NCBI RefSeq assembly: GCF_030272615.1
Contig: NC_081414.1
Span: forward strand, 520,742,185 to 520,806,184
DNA length: 64,000 nt
Direction: 5' to 3'
Source of the DNA: Cryptomeria japonica
Lineage: Eukaryota > Streptophyta > Pinopsida > Cupressales > Cupressaceae
Under the pieces are notes generated by a model. That model saw nothing but the letters and a program-made list of their open reading frames with translations, ran no database searches and was not told the origin of the DNA. Shown here in pieces: positions 1 through 10,796 of the stretch (position 1 is its first letter; each line of letters begins with the position of its first letter). Both the position numbers and the translations under genes were made by a program.

Positions 1-49
1 TCTAAGTGCAGTTCATGAAAGCTGCAAAATACTTTGCTTCCATTGTAGA

Positions 50-1405
50 CTAAGAGATACAACTCTGCTTCTTAGTCATCCATGAGACTAGTCTACCACC
101 AAGAAAGAATGCACCACCAGTTGTGCTTTTCCGGTCATCTATATTGCCTACCCAATCAGCATCTGTGTATACTTTCAAGTTAAAATCCTTTCTATAAGGA
201 TACCACAATCCATAGTCAACAGTTCCCTTCACATACCTAAGAATCCGCTTGACTGCAACCAAGTGAGATTCTCTTGGGCTTTTCTGGAATCTTGCAGTAA
301 TTCCAACTGCATGTGCAATATCCAGTCTGCTATGCACTACATAATGCAACTTACCAATAATTGATCGATATTCCTTCTCATGAACCAATTCTAAGTCATC
401 TTCTTTAGATAGTTTACAATCGGTCACCATCGGAGTACCAACTAGTTTGCTATCTTCCATGCCAAAGGTCTTCAACACCTCTTTAACATACTTGGATTGA
501 GTGATAAATATTTCATCCTTCATCTGTTGGATCTGCAGTCCAATGAAGAATTTAATCTCCCCTATGAGTGACATTTCAAACTCTTTCTTCATCTCATCTG
601 CAAACTCATGACTCATCTTGTCATCTCCACCAAAGATAATGTCATCAACAAATACCTCACAGATCAGGATCTGATCTCCTTCAGACCTCAAATAGATATT
701 ACTATCTTCACTTGTTCTCTCAAATCCAATCTTCACAAGATGAGAATGCAGACATTCATACCATGCCCTAGGTGTCTGCTTTAGTCCATATAAGGCTTTA
801 TGTAGCCTACATACCATGTCACTGTCTTCAGATAGAGGAAACCCATCTGGTTGCTCAATATACACCTCTTCAAGTACACCATTTAGGAATGTTGATTTTA
901 CATCCATTTGATATACTTTGAAACCTTTAAAAGCTGTATATGCAAGAAGCATACAAACTCCTTCCAATCTAGCTAAAGGACCAAAGGTTTCTCCATAGTC
1001 TTCTCCTTCTTCTTGAGCATATCCTTTGCACACTAATCTGGCTTTGTTGCTAATCACTATGCCATCCTCATTCAGCTTATTTCTGAAAACCCATTTAGTA
1101 CCAATGACATTTTTGTGCTCCGGTCTGGGCACCAAAGACCATGTACCATTTTTCTCTATCTGGCCAAGTTCCTCTTCCATTGCCTTGATCCATTCTTCAT
1201 CCTTATGTGCCTCTTTGACTGATTTAGGCTCAAATTCAAAGATCATACAAGAGTTTTCTCTGACCTTTCTTCTTGTAAGGATTCCTGCATCCTTATCTCC
1301 TATGATCTGCTTAGGATCATGATTTAGCTTGACATACCGAGGAATGGTCTTGATAGATTCCTCCTTGCTTTTCTTCTTCATCATCATCTCCATTAGTATT
1401 AGCAT
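50..1405 (-). pseudogene. Copia reverse transcriptase and RNase H (decayed)
   Basis: A 451-codon open stretch carries the Copia reverse transcriptase: an EW-KAM-EE start near residue 70, KARLV-KGYAQ, the MDVK-FLNG motif, YGLKQ-PRAWY, and the FVDDIIFGG catalytic box. RNase H follows, with YTDADW and the DRKSTTGG segment near the end. In a live element these copy the RNA genome into DNA and remove the RNA strand inside the virus-like particle. The frame is closed by TAG at 50-52, where the family normally continues into its conserved acidic RNase H motif. The reading resumes beyond the stop, but the usual Glu is replaced by Lys there. The upstream integrase lies in another frame, so a frameshift separates them. 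The family is certain, the gene is non-functional. Confidence 0.93.
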
Positions 1406-1463
1406 CTACATTTGCCAGTGTAGGAACATTGTTACTGGTACTCGATTGGTTGTCAATCAGTTC

Positions 1464-2729
1464 CTAGAAGGTTGCAACCAGTTCGTTTACCACTTGCTCA
1501 CTGTCGGTTTCCTCAGTTTTCTCAGAGGTTTCATCGACTCTTACATTGATGCTTTCCATAATTCTCTGAGTCCTATTGTTGAAACACTTGAGAGCTTTGC
1601 TCTTGGTGGAATATCCTAGGAATATTCCCTCATCACATTTCAAATCAAATTTTCTCTGGTGTTCACTCCTCTTGATGTAACATTTTCTACCAAACACTCT
1701 AAAGTAGTTGACCATAGGTGTCTTACCGGTCCAATACTCATAAGGAGTTTTATCCTTACCTTTCTTGATGAGTACCCGATTCATTATGTAGATTGCAGTA
1801 CTCACCGCTTCTCTCCAAAAGGTGTGAGCTACCTTTCCTTGAATCAACATGGTTCTAGCTACTTCAACCATAGTCCAATTATTCCTCTCTACTAGGCCAT
1901 TCTGTTGTGGAGTCTAGGGGGCAGACAGTTGCCTCTTGATGCCATGTTCTTCATAGTACTTGTTGAATTCATCGGAAGTGAATTCCCCTCCTTGATCAGT
2001 TCTCAGGCACTTGATCCTTTTACCGCTTTCCTTCTCCACTAATACTCTGAAAGCTTTGAATTTTACAAAGGCTTCAGACTTGTCTTTCAAGAATGTGACC
2101 CACATCATTTTTTAGTAGTCATCAGTGAGAATCATGAAGTACCTATCACCCTGCACACTTCTAGTTTTCATAGGACCACACAAATCAGTATGCACAAGAT
2201 CAAGCAAGTTGTCAGCAATGAAAGATTTAAATTTAAAGGTTGAGGAAGAAATTTTCCCCAATTGACACTCTCTGCACAAGGTATTATCTAGTTTGCTTAG
2301 CACTGGCAACCCTCTAACTGCCTTGATCTTACTAGCCTTCACAATGTTATCAAAGTTTACATGGCAAAGTCTCCTATGCCATATCCAGCTATGATCAAAT
2401 TTAGCCATAAGACATGTACATATATTTGCATTCAGCTGAAATAGGTTACCTTTGGTCTGCATGTCGGTGGCCACCAATTCACCATTCTTTCCTTTGATTC
2501 TGCAAACTCCATTATTGAATTCCAGAGTGAGGCCACGGTCATTTAACTTGGCAACACTCAGAAGGTTGTGTCTAAGACCATCAACCCAATACACATTGTC
2601 AGCACTACTCTTTCCATACAGAGAGATGGACCCTCTACCTTTGACCATGCATGGTGCATCATTCCCAAAGTGAACCACACCACCATCATACTCCTCCAAT
2701 GATAGAAACTTGCTCTGGTCACCAGTCAT
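1464..2729 (-). pseudogene. Copia GAG-pre-integrase and integrase (decayed)
   Basis: Three consecutive open pieces in one frame (2729-2112, 2108-1914, 1871-1464) make the integrase, which would insert the cDNA. The zinc-binding HHCC module is visible as WHRRLCH followed by CRECQLGK. The core shows VHTDLCGP (first Asp), LRTDQGGEF (second Asp) and NGLVERNN (catalytic Glu), so all three DDE residues survive. The C-terminal part contains the TPYEYW-GKTP and KCDEGIFLGYS motifs typical of Copia integrase. Frame-preserving stops occur after the DDY motif near 2110 and just before TPQQNG near 1912. The latter looks like CAG to TAG. It continues from the protease region in the same frame and is followed by reverse transcriptase in a shifted frame. 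Confidence 0.92.
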
Positions 2730-3356
2730 ATGGTGAGAACAGCCACTGCCAATGATCCACTCATTGGAATTATCAAACTAGGAGACAAGAGCCTTCTTGT
2801 CTGACACATCTTCCTTGATAGCAACAAACACAATATCTTCATTTTCTTCATCCTCTGATTCTTCATCTGTGACACCTTCATCAACTGCCACAAAATAGTT
2901 TCTCTAGTTTCCTCCTTTGAATTTCTTGAACCTTTCTGATTTGTCCTTGTTGTCGCCATTAGGACAGTTTACAGCAATATGTCGTATCTAGTTACAAGAG
3001 AAGCATTTCAAAGGTAGCTTACCTTTGTATTTGCCGATTCCTTTTGGAAGTTTCCTGGAAAGGAGAGCTACAAATTCCATAAGAATCTCCTCATCATCCA
3101 TTTCTCTGCTCTGTCTAGGTTCACCACTAGTGCTAGCTTCTTTTCATTTTCTGGATGGTACTGCAGAAGCTTTAAAAGTTGATTCAGTCTTTTGAACACT
3201 GCCATCGAAATTATTTAGCTCATAGGCTATCAACTTCGCAATGATGGAGTCTAGGGATACTTTAGTCTTCTCTATTGATCTTAGCTCTTGAATAGAAGCA
3301 ACCCTTATTGCATAGACCAGCAATAGGGATCTCAGGACTTTGCTTACCACAGTGGT
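2730..3356 (-). pseudogene. Copia gag C-terminus, zinc knuckle and protease (decayed)
   Basis: Read on the minus strand from the Gypsy-1 junction, this continues the UBN2-type gag: a KVLRSL stretch, then IAKLIAYELNNFDGS. A CCHC zinc knuckle lies at about 2965-3010 (CFSCN, one stop, then IRHIAVNC). A Glu-rich linker follows, then the protease signature immediately before the integrase. The family signature is DSGCSHHMTGD. Here the catalytic Asp codon at 2748-2750 reads Gly (GSGCSHHM), so the protease lost its active-site residue. Stops occur at 3144, in the knuckle, near 2905 and near 2777. The upstream half of gag is at 17103-17545. Confidence 0.85.
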
Positions 3357-3664
3357 TGTAGACATCTAAAAATGGTCAATGCTTGCAGAATCATACTTTA
3401 ATATTTGCACATTGCCTTATTTTAGGGTTTTTGCGTCGCATTAACATTTCTCTTATGTCACACACTTGGTTTTTATCATTTGCGAGCATCAAGTCCTTCT
3501 TCTGCATTCTTCATTTGTCTTGCTTTTGAATTTAGTCTTGTCGATAACAATATTTGTCATGATTTTGATCGATCTTATCCTGTCGCATCAATGTGCATGC
3601 TCATTTGGCATATTTTGACATCGTCAAACCTAATCAATGATGGAATTAGGGTTTTGTCCTCTTA

Positions 3665-3905
3665 TCAATCTTGTCATCATGCGATCGATTTGTCATCGAT
3701 CGTTGTCATTATCAATCTTGTCATCATGCGATTGATTTGTCATCAATCATTGTCATTTTCAATCTTGTTGTCTTGCGATCGATTTGTCATCGATCATGGT
3801 CATTTTCAATCTTGTCATTTTGCAATCTATTTTGTCATCGATCCTTGTCTTCTTGTCAATTTTGTCATTTTGTGATTGATTTGTCATCGATCGTCGTCTT
3901 TCTCA
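3665..3905 (+). repeat. LTR tandem array rich in TTGTCAT and CGATCGA
   Basis: About five imperfect units of roughly 50 bp, each built from a GTCAT core, a palindromic GATCGA or CGATCG core and a CAATCTTGTCAT joint. The same array is in the 3' LTR (about 15862-16105) and in both Gypsy-2 LTRs (about 21060-21240 and 37290-37470, minus orientation). It lies in the inferred U3 region upstream of the TATA box, so it could be an enhancer-like array; that role is inference. Confidence 0.7.
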
Positions 3906-4578
3906 ATCGTGTCAATTTGGATCAATTAGTCAATGTTCCTCATCAATTGGTGCATTTATCAATAAAATCGTTTGTCAGCATTGGTCCTTTGTCAGTCTGA
4001 ATCATGATCAAATCGAATCGATATCAATGATCCTTTGTCAAGATCTAATTGTCATTCTTGCATTTTCTAATTCATCTTCTAGGGTTTCATGATTTATTCA
4101 TTTAACCTTGTTTGTCATTTCTCCCTCTAGGTTAAATAGTTTATTTATCCTAAGTCTTTTTATCACAATTAAATGTTTATTTAATTGGCTAACTAATTCT
4201 TCCCTCTTTGTGAATTAATTAATAAATGAAAAATTGTTAATTAATTCACTTAATTCCTAATTTCCTCATTTTCTAAATTTCTTAATTCCTAATTTCCTCA
4301 ATTTTCTAATTTCCTAATTTCTAATTCATCTAATTTCAATTCTCTCCTATTTTTCTCCTAATTTCATGGGAATGATATTTCAAGTTGTCATAATTTGTCA
4401 TAATTGACAATCAATCAATTTTGACATAGAAATTTGTCATAATTTTGTCAAGATTATCAATCAATCAATTTTGTATAGAAAGTGCAAATTTGTCATAATT
4501 TGTCATGTTTGTCATTCTTGATTTGCAATTTCCATTTGAATCAAATTCATGCTAATTTTGACTTTTCTCTAGTTTGTC

Positions 4579-4585
4579 TATAAAT
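4579..4585 (+). promoter_or_regulatory. LTR TATA box (Gypsy-1 5' LTR)
   Basis: TATAAAT inside the block TCTATAAATTGGATG, which is conserved in all four Gypsy-1/2 LTRs (also 16778-16784 and, on the minus strand, 36628-36634 and 20395-20401). Its place about 330 bp before the LTR end fits the U3/R promoter. Transcript evidence is lacking. Confidence 0.6.
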
Positions 4586-4918
4586 TGGATGAATTTCTTC
4601 AATCAAGGCCCCTGGTCCCTGGTTGAATCAATCATGCTTCTAGTATTATTGCGCTATCGTCTTGTCTACTTGCTTTCACATCATGCTTATGCACTAGTAG
4701 GTGAGATCCACAATAAAGCTATTTGAAGGAGAAAGAAGGACAATGGAGCCACATGAAGGAGAAATTCAAGTTTGCAATGGTTTGCATTTGAATTGATGTC
4801 TTGTTTTCATGTCTTTATTGAGTGTTTTTAGGATTGGTCATTGCAATTTAGTTTTCGTGATTGAACTAGGCTAATATTGATTTGCTTTGATGATTTCCAA
4901 ATTCCTATCTACATTAAT

Positions 4919-4937
4919 TGGTGAACCTGACATGAAC
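4919..4937 (+). other. Primer-binding site, tRNA-Trp type
   Basis: Five bases after the 5' LTR, TGGTGAACCTGACATGAA is complementary to the 3' end of plant tRNA-Trp as I recall it, with two transitions. The Gypsy-2 copy (36257-36275, minus strand) reads TGGTGAACCCGACGTGAA and matches all 18 positions. Confidence 0.7.
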
Positions 4938-7055
4938 TAACCCCCTAATCATGCTTTTGAGTGCTTTTGAGTTGATTTGCAGGTGAAAAACCCAAGAAAC
5001 GGGGTAATGCAAGGTTTTCTGAGAACTTCTGCGCTTGTGTGAAGCAATCTGCACCTGTGTCAAGCATTCTGCACCTGTGGCAAGGACTTCTGTGCCTATA
5101 TTACTGCATTATGCACCTGTGTTACTACATTCTGCGCCTGTGTGAGACATTATGCGCCTGTGTAGGGCCAGAAATAGAGGTAAAAAGTAGTGTTTTTTAC
5201 TTGCAAATTGTTTTGTTTTGCATTTTGTTTCTGCTTTTTTTTGGTTTTTTGGTACTGATTCTTTGTGCAGCACCTTGGCATTATGCATGGCAAAGACAAA
5301 GATGAAACTACTAACAAATTTTGTGCAGGTTCACTAGTCAAAGATCAAACAAATCAAACTTCTGACTTGGTGGTTTTGCAGGTTGCCTTGTACTCCAACT
5401 AAACTTTGTGTTTGTAATTCATAGTTAGGCACCTAGTATGATTGCTAAATAGGATGGAATGAATGTGTGTTTGCTTTGATTGTTGAGTTTGACATTAGAG
5501 TAGGAGAGTATGCTCTCATCCTTCTTAGGGTGATCAGAAATCCAGATCTTCGATACCATTCTCTTGGTTCAAATTGTTTCTTACCTTTAGAGGGCCTGCC
5601 TTCCCAACCATTTACTTTCTTTTGCAAGCAAGTGACAATCGTGAGAAGGGAACGACCCAAAGTGAGTACAGCTAGAATACCTTGGCATTCTAACTCACTA
5701 TAAATAAATACCTGATGGGCGAAAGCTTTGAAGGAAGGGTTACGTGGGAATTGTAGTTACTTGGGAAGTGATGACCCTTGGACTCTTTTTCATATCAACA
5801 TCTAAGGAGGGCCTCAAGGTCTAAATCATGCTTGCGCGACTACATTTGTTTGGTATCTTGGTGGGCTTAATGTCTCAATCACGCTTGTGTGACACCAAGG
5901 AGTAACGCTTAATAGAAATCCTTACTAAACACCTTGTATTTAGAGGCCAAAAATCCTTCTAGTTGCTTGAGAAGGACAAGTTCTGATACTTGGAAGAGAT
6001 ACGAAGTTCGCCGTGGGGAGATTTCCATGGGGACTGATGCCTGGCTGCCCTGAGAAGTGAGTGTCATGGAGGGCAGCCCATGGGGTCAAGCATCTATGTA
6101 TTCTCCTTGAATCTCATAACGAGTCTACCTCTCAAGTACCTACTGTCCAAAGCCAACCATAAGAAATGTGTGAATGAGCATGATTGTCTTGAGTCTAAGT
6201 TGAAGTATCTTGTCTTCTTTGCTTGTCAAAAGTTGAGTTGTGTCTCATTTCAAAAACAAGACAAATTGATTCAAAACAAGGTTAAACACAAGAACATTTC
6301 ATCCAACAAAGTTCAAGACACCTTCAAACATGGTTGCCAAACATTTTTCAAAATCTTGTCTCAACATTCATGTCACTTAGATTTAGGTTCATCTTAGGTT
6401 TGCATTTTGCAAATTCATTGTCAATTACCAAGGTTAAGTTTCACCTAGGTCATACTCCTTTGCATATCAATAAGGGTCATCCATTTTGCATGTGTCCTCT
6501 TGCATTAGAGTAATACCATTTCATAATTCAAACTTAGATTGACATTGTGATACATTTGCATGTGCATAGCCTAGGTCCCTTCATTAAGCTTAGGTCATTA
6601 TCATATCATATTAGGGTCATTTGCATAGTAATTGTCCCTTTGCATATAGTGTCAAAACTAGGTTTTGTCATACTTGAGTAATCCAAATCTTTGATAAACC
6701 CTAAGTCATTGTTAAGAAGTCTAGACCTTATCAAACTTTTGTCTTTTTGTCATCAATGTCATTTGGTCAAACCTAGCTTTGTATCCAAGCATATAGGGGA
6801 GACATTGTCATTTTGTCCTTTTGTCACTTGGTCCTTTTGTCCTTTGAGGTCTAGACATCATTTCAATTTCCTAAGGGTCTCATTTTTAGAATTGCATTCA
6901 TAAGTTTGTCAAAATCTTGAAAAAAGAACAAAAACATAGGTTGCATTCTTCCATAGATTGTATTTCCGTCTGTTTAGTTTGCATTTAGTTGCATATCATA
7001 AATCATCCTTGAAAAAAAAAAAAATATTCCAAAAATATTGCATTTGCATAGTGAC
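4938..7055 (+). other. Untranslated leader of Gypsy-1
   Basis: Long leader between the PBS and the gag-like ORF with no convincing coding frame. It is homologous, in inverted orientation, to the Gypsy-2 leader at 34165-36256 (for example the block around 6090-6400 matches about 34845-35130). It holds the TGCGCCTGTGT array at 5028-5168 and GTCAT/TTTGCAT-rich simple sequence at about 6400-6950. Packaging or translation signals may lie here, but none is identified. Confidence 0.75.
5028..5168 (+). repeat. Minisatellite of TGCGCCTGTGT-type units (Gypsy-1 leader)
   Basis: Six or seven imperfect units of about 20-22 bp, each with TGCRCCTGTGT plus a variable spacer such as GAAGCAATC or TACTACATTC. 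The same unit occurs in the Gypsy-2 leader and in the proposed introns of both PMD genes. Confidence 0.8.
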
Positions 7056-9881
7056 ATGTTTGTTGAAATGAGGTCTCAACCTTTTTACGAAGCCATGTCA
7101 TCACAATTGAGCAATCAATCATGTCAATCCAATCTCTACATGTCTCGGAACTTGGATCAAACTTATCATGATGATGTAAATGTCCAAATACAAAAACTAG
7201 AGGAGAAACTAGCTCAAGAAGAGGAGATATTAGAACAAAGAGTGAAAAACATTGAGAAGAATAGATCACAAATGTCCAAAATGTTTAGAAAATTTCCAGG
7301 TCGAAATCCAAAGATTGAGCCAATTGATGTAAGATCTCTTCTTGAATGATCAGACATACCAGCTCTCCTCTCCCAAATAGAGATGATGAAACAATTTCAA
7401 GAAAGGAGACAACATCAATTTCAACATTATGTGCCTCCACAACAAGAACAAGAAGGTGTTTACTATCAATTAGATTTTCAACCAATACAACCAATGGTTC
7501 AACCAATTGTTCAACATATACAACCAATACAACCAATGGTCCAATTTCAACAATATGTCCAGCCAACTATACAATGTCCACAAATGGTTCAACCAATGGT
7601 GGAATATCAATGTCAACAACCACAACCAAACATTCAAAAACAAAGGTTGTAGCACACACCAACCCAAGTTTCAAACATGTCAGAACAATTGAACCAAGTC
7701 CAATATCAAAACATGACATTAGATCATAACCAACTCCTTGCCAAACAAGTTCAAATTCTAGATACAACTATGTCAAAACCTTGAAAGAAAGGTGGCTTTA
7801 TTGCAATGATCTTAAGGAAATTACCAAGTGAGTTCTTTGAGGAAGATCAAAATAATACACTTATGTCTAGCAATGCCTCATCCCCCCACAAACAAATTGA
7901 CTCTCCAGTGGCACCTATCCTTACACCTTTAGAAGTTTCACAAGAACCTTCCATATTGTCCTCATCAAACAATACACCCAAGGATGAAATTACCCAAGGG
8001 CTATCCATAATTGATTGCCAAGATAATCCAATTCATGATGCACATCCTTGTCATGTTTCAGAAAAATAAGACCCAATGCCACCATGCACTTTATTGCCAT
8101 TACTTGTTTTAGAGGACCCCATTCGAAGTCCCTCTTCCTCATGTTCAAGCATTGATTCCTTTCCAGAATCCATCACAAATGTTCAAAGTGCATTTCTTTC
8201 ATGCCAAAACATTGATTCCTTGCCAAAATCCCCCATGCATATCCAAAGTCCAACCCCATGTCAAGATGATAATTTAGAGCACGAAGAAATGTGTCCTAAA
8301 AAAAATCAAGATCAAGATCCCGAAACCTTATCATCCCATCCAGTTGTTGACCAGGACTCCATCTTCCCAGACACTCATGATGATTCCCCTATTCTTGTCC
8401 ATCCTATCCAAAGTCCTATTGACACTCCATTCCCTGAGCAAGATCAAGATATCCCAGTCCATCCAATCCCAAACGATCCCCTTCCATTCCAAGAACACAA
8501 TGTCCTTTCAAATCCCATTGGCAGTCCACTTCCTAAGAAAGATCAAGATATCCCTTCCATCCTTTTCGATGATCCCATTAAAAGTCAAGAGCAAAGCAAC
8601 TTTAAACAGGATTCCAATGATCTTCCTCCTTGTCAAGATCAAATTATTCCTTTAAATCCTCCACAAGATCCTTTTGTTCCTCCATCTCCTTGTCCTAATC
8701 CTGCATATCCACTCCAAGATCGCATTTCTTTTGATGATCCCATTATTTCTCCCATTCCATCTCTTGAAGAGCCTGTCATTGAACCATGTCCACTACACAA
8801 TCCTAGTCCCGCTCATGATCCTAATCCCCCTCATGATTCTAACGTGTCAGTGCAAGATGTTCATGAACCCTCGACATGCATAATGGGTTCTTCCACTTTG
8901 GTGCAATCCGATCCACTTCAAGATCTCATTATTTCTCTCATATCATATCCACCTCATAATGGACTCGCCTCTTCTTCCCAAAGAAAAGAGTATCCTACAA
9001 GTCAAGATATTCATAAAGGCAAAGGGGTAGATCTCCATAAGCAAGAATCCCTTCATGTGAAAGAAAATGTTAAGGGTCATGTCTACACAACTCACTCTCA
9101 AGACGTTGGTATCCCTCCTTCAAAATCCAAACATATCCCTTCCCCATCACACCTTCCATCCATCTTAGGTCCTTATATCCCTTCATCCTCTATGCAAGGT
9201 CAGCAAAGGCACACATCCTTGAGTAAATTTTATCAATCCAAATGAACTCCATTTCATTCATATCCATCCATGCATTCCTCTCCTCCTCCAATCAATTTGG
9301 ATGCCAAGTATAAAAGTCATAAGTCTAGAAATCCACATGTATTCAAGGATCAACATGTCCAATATAATCGACATGTCAAAACAAAGAACAATATGATCTA
9401 TAAAGAAAAAGAAATATCCAAAAGGCCACAAAGACCCATTGCTCAAAAACAAAATTCAAAATATATATGGGTTCCTAAATCCCTTGTGCAAGCAATGCAC
9501 TCCAATGAACCACAAAAGCATGAAAAATCAAAAACCATGTGGATCCCTAAGCAACTCCTTGAAGCACAAAAGCCTAAAGAAACATCCAACTTGGCATCCA
9601 AAGTTGCTATTCCTCCATCCAACCCTCTCAAATTTGTTCCTCCATCACCTTCTTCATCCATTTTGGGCCCTTATGTCCCAAAATCCATAGCCTTTCCTTC
9701 ATCAAAATCTCAATATCAAAAATACGTCTTTCCTCCATCAGTCCATCACCCCTCAAGGTGTGTGCCAATGTCGATCTTGCCTTCATTTTCATCCACTGAA
9801 GCCCAATTCTTCCAATACCCTACCTATTATCCAATGCATATTTTCCATCCTTCCATCCCTTTGATCCAATCCTTTACATAA
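7056..9881 (+). pseudogene. Gag-like Pro/Ser/Gln-rich ORF of Gypsy-1 (in-frame stops only)
   Basis: One reading frame spans 942 codons with stops at about 7347, 7650, 7782, 8067 and 9243 but no frameshift. At least three of the stops look like CAG to TAG or CGA to TGA changes. The first ATG lies in a HSDM context also seen at the Gypsy-2 gag start. Regions in order: an N-terminal head with a coiled-coil-like segment (IQKLEEKLAQEEEILEQRV, about residues 45-80), a Gln/Pro repeat segment (7440-7650, IQPMVQP motifs), a long Asp/Pro/Ser-rich acidic part (7806-9245), and a basic C-terminal part with two WVPK/WIPK motifs (KYIWVPKSLVQAM and KTMWIPKQLLEAQ). There is no zinc knuckle, protease or polymerase. 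It is probably a structural or RNA-binding gag-like protein of a non-autonomous element. I do not recognise the family. Confidence 0.65.
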
Positions 9882-10026
9882 ATCCTTGCCTTAATTTCAT
9901 CTCTTTTTCCATGTCCTTATCCTACCAACATCTTTGAGCATACTTTTAAAGGTCATGGTCCATTTTTTTCAAGGCTACTATCCAAACAAAAAGATGTTTG
10001 AGTCCTTCTTCCATCCCCTATCATGT
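9287..10026 (+). repeat. 740-bp duplication, copy 1
   Basis: Nearly identical to 10057-10796 at an offset of 770; I see only about two substitutions (one C/T near 9528, one near the end). It covers the C-terminal part of the gag-like ORF and its downstream sequence. The near identity makes this event younger than the divergence between the LTRs. Confidence 0.93.
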
Positions 10027-10054
10027 TGGTAGGGGATGGAAGAAGGACTCAAAC
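9996..10054. repeat. Perfect 25-bp foldback at the duplication junction
   Basis: Arm 9996-10020 (starting GTTTGAGTCCTTC) and arm 10030-10054 are perfect reverse complements around a 9-base loop. The second arm is an inverted copy of the end of duplication copy 1, inserted just before copy 2. This is the footprint of a template switch, either during reverse transcription or in replication repair. Confidence 0.9.
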
Positions 10055-10651
10055 TATCCAATCAATTTGGATGCCAAGTATAAAAGTCATAAGTCTAGAA
10101 ATCCACATGTATTCAAGGATCAACATGTCCAATATAATCGACATGTCAAAACAAAGAACAATATGATCTATAAAGAAAAAGAAATATCCAAAAGGCCACA
10201 AAGACCCATTGCTCAAAAACAAAATTCAAAATATATATGGGTTCCTAAATCCCTTGTGCAAGCAATGCACTCCAATGAACCACAAAAGCATGAAAAATTA
10301 AAAACCATGTGGATCCCTAAGCAACTCCTTGAAGCACAAAAGCCTAAAGAAACATCCAACTTGGCATCCAAAGTTGCTATTCCTCCATCCAACCCTCTCA
10401 AATTTGTTCCTCCATCACCTTCTTCATCCATTTTGGGCCCTTATGTCCCAAAATCCATAGCCTTTCCTTCATCAAAATCTCAATATCAAAAATACGTCTT
10501 TCCTCCATCAGTCCATCACCCCTCAAGGTGTGTGCCAATGTCGATCTTGCCTTCATTTTCATCCACTGAAGCCCAATTCTTCCAATACCCTACCTATTAT
10601 CCAATGCATATTTTCCATCCTTCCATCCCTTTGATCCAATCCTTTACATAA
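9998..10651 (+). pseudogene. Duplicated C-terminus of the gag-like ORF
   Basis: The second duplication copy keeps a 217-codon open frame. It starts in the foldback sequence and then repeats the basic C-terminus with both WVPK/WIPK motifs and the same TAA end. It is in a different frame from the main ORF, which ends at 9881, so it would not be translated as an extension. It has no start context of its own beyond the chance codon in the foldback. Confidence 0.6.
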
Positions 10652-10796
10652 ATCCTTGCCTTAATTTCATCTCTTTTTCCATGTCCTTATCCTACCAACA
10701 TCTTTGAGCATACTTTTAAAGGTCATGGTCCATTTTTTTCAAGGCTACTATCCAAACAAAAAGATGTTTGAGTCCTTCTTACATCCCCTATCATGT
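10057..10796 (+). repeat. 740-bp duplication, copy 2
   Basis: Second copy of 9287-10026, joined through a 30-bp spacer (10027-10056) that contains the inverted arm of the foldback. Confidence 0.93.

Larger units (their letters stand above)
1..3356 (-). mobile_element. Ty1/Copia retrotransposon, 3' part (Copia-A, interrupted)
   Basis: Minus-strand Copia element with domains in Copia order (gag, zinc knuckle, protease, integrase, reverse transcriptase, RNase H) reading from 3356 down to 1. Its 3' LTR lies off the left edge. The gag is cut at 3356 by Gypsy-1 and resumes at 17103, so the 5' LTR, PBS and gag start are at 17103-19078. Many in-frame stops and at least one frameshift, between integrase and reverse transcriptase near 1405-1464, show that it is dead. 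Domain order and motifs are seen directly; the Copia assignment is secure, the lineage within Copia is not determined. Confidence 0.93.
3357..4913 (+). repeat. 5' LTR of Gypsy-1
   Basis: Direct repeat of 15557-17102, starting TGTAGACATC and ending TCTACA. It contains a GTCAT/CGATCG-rich tandem array, a long AT-rich block (about 4130-4560), a TATA box at 4579-4585, and a 3' part that also occurs, inverted, in both Gypsy-2 LTRs. The two Gypsy-1 LTRs differ by scattered substitutions and small indels. Confidence 0.93.

Noticed and set aside
2726-2959. Minus-strand open frame at the Copia protease region.
   Set aside because: It is in a different frame from the zinc knuckle, protease signature and integrase, so it is a shadow frame.
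3665-3905. Regular repeats resembling a CRISPR array.
   Set aside because: Units are imperfect, without unique equal-length spacers, and lie inside a plant LTR; they are ordinary tandem repeats.
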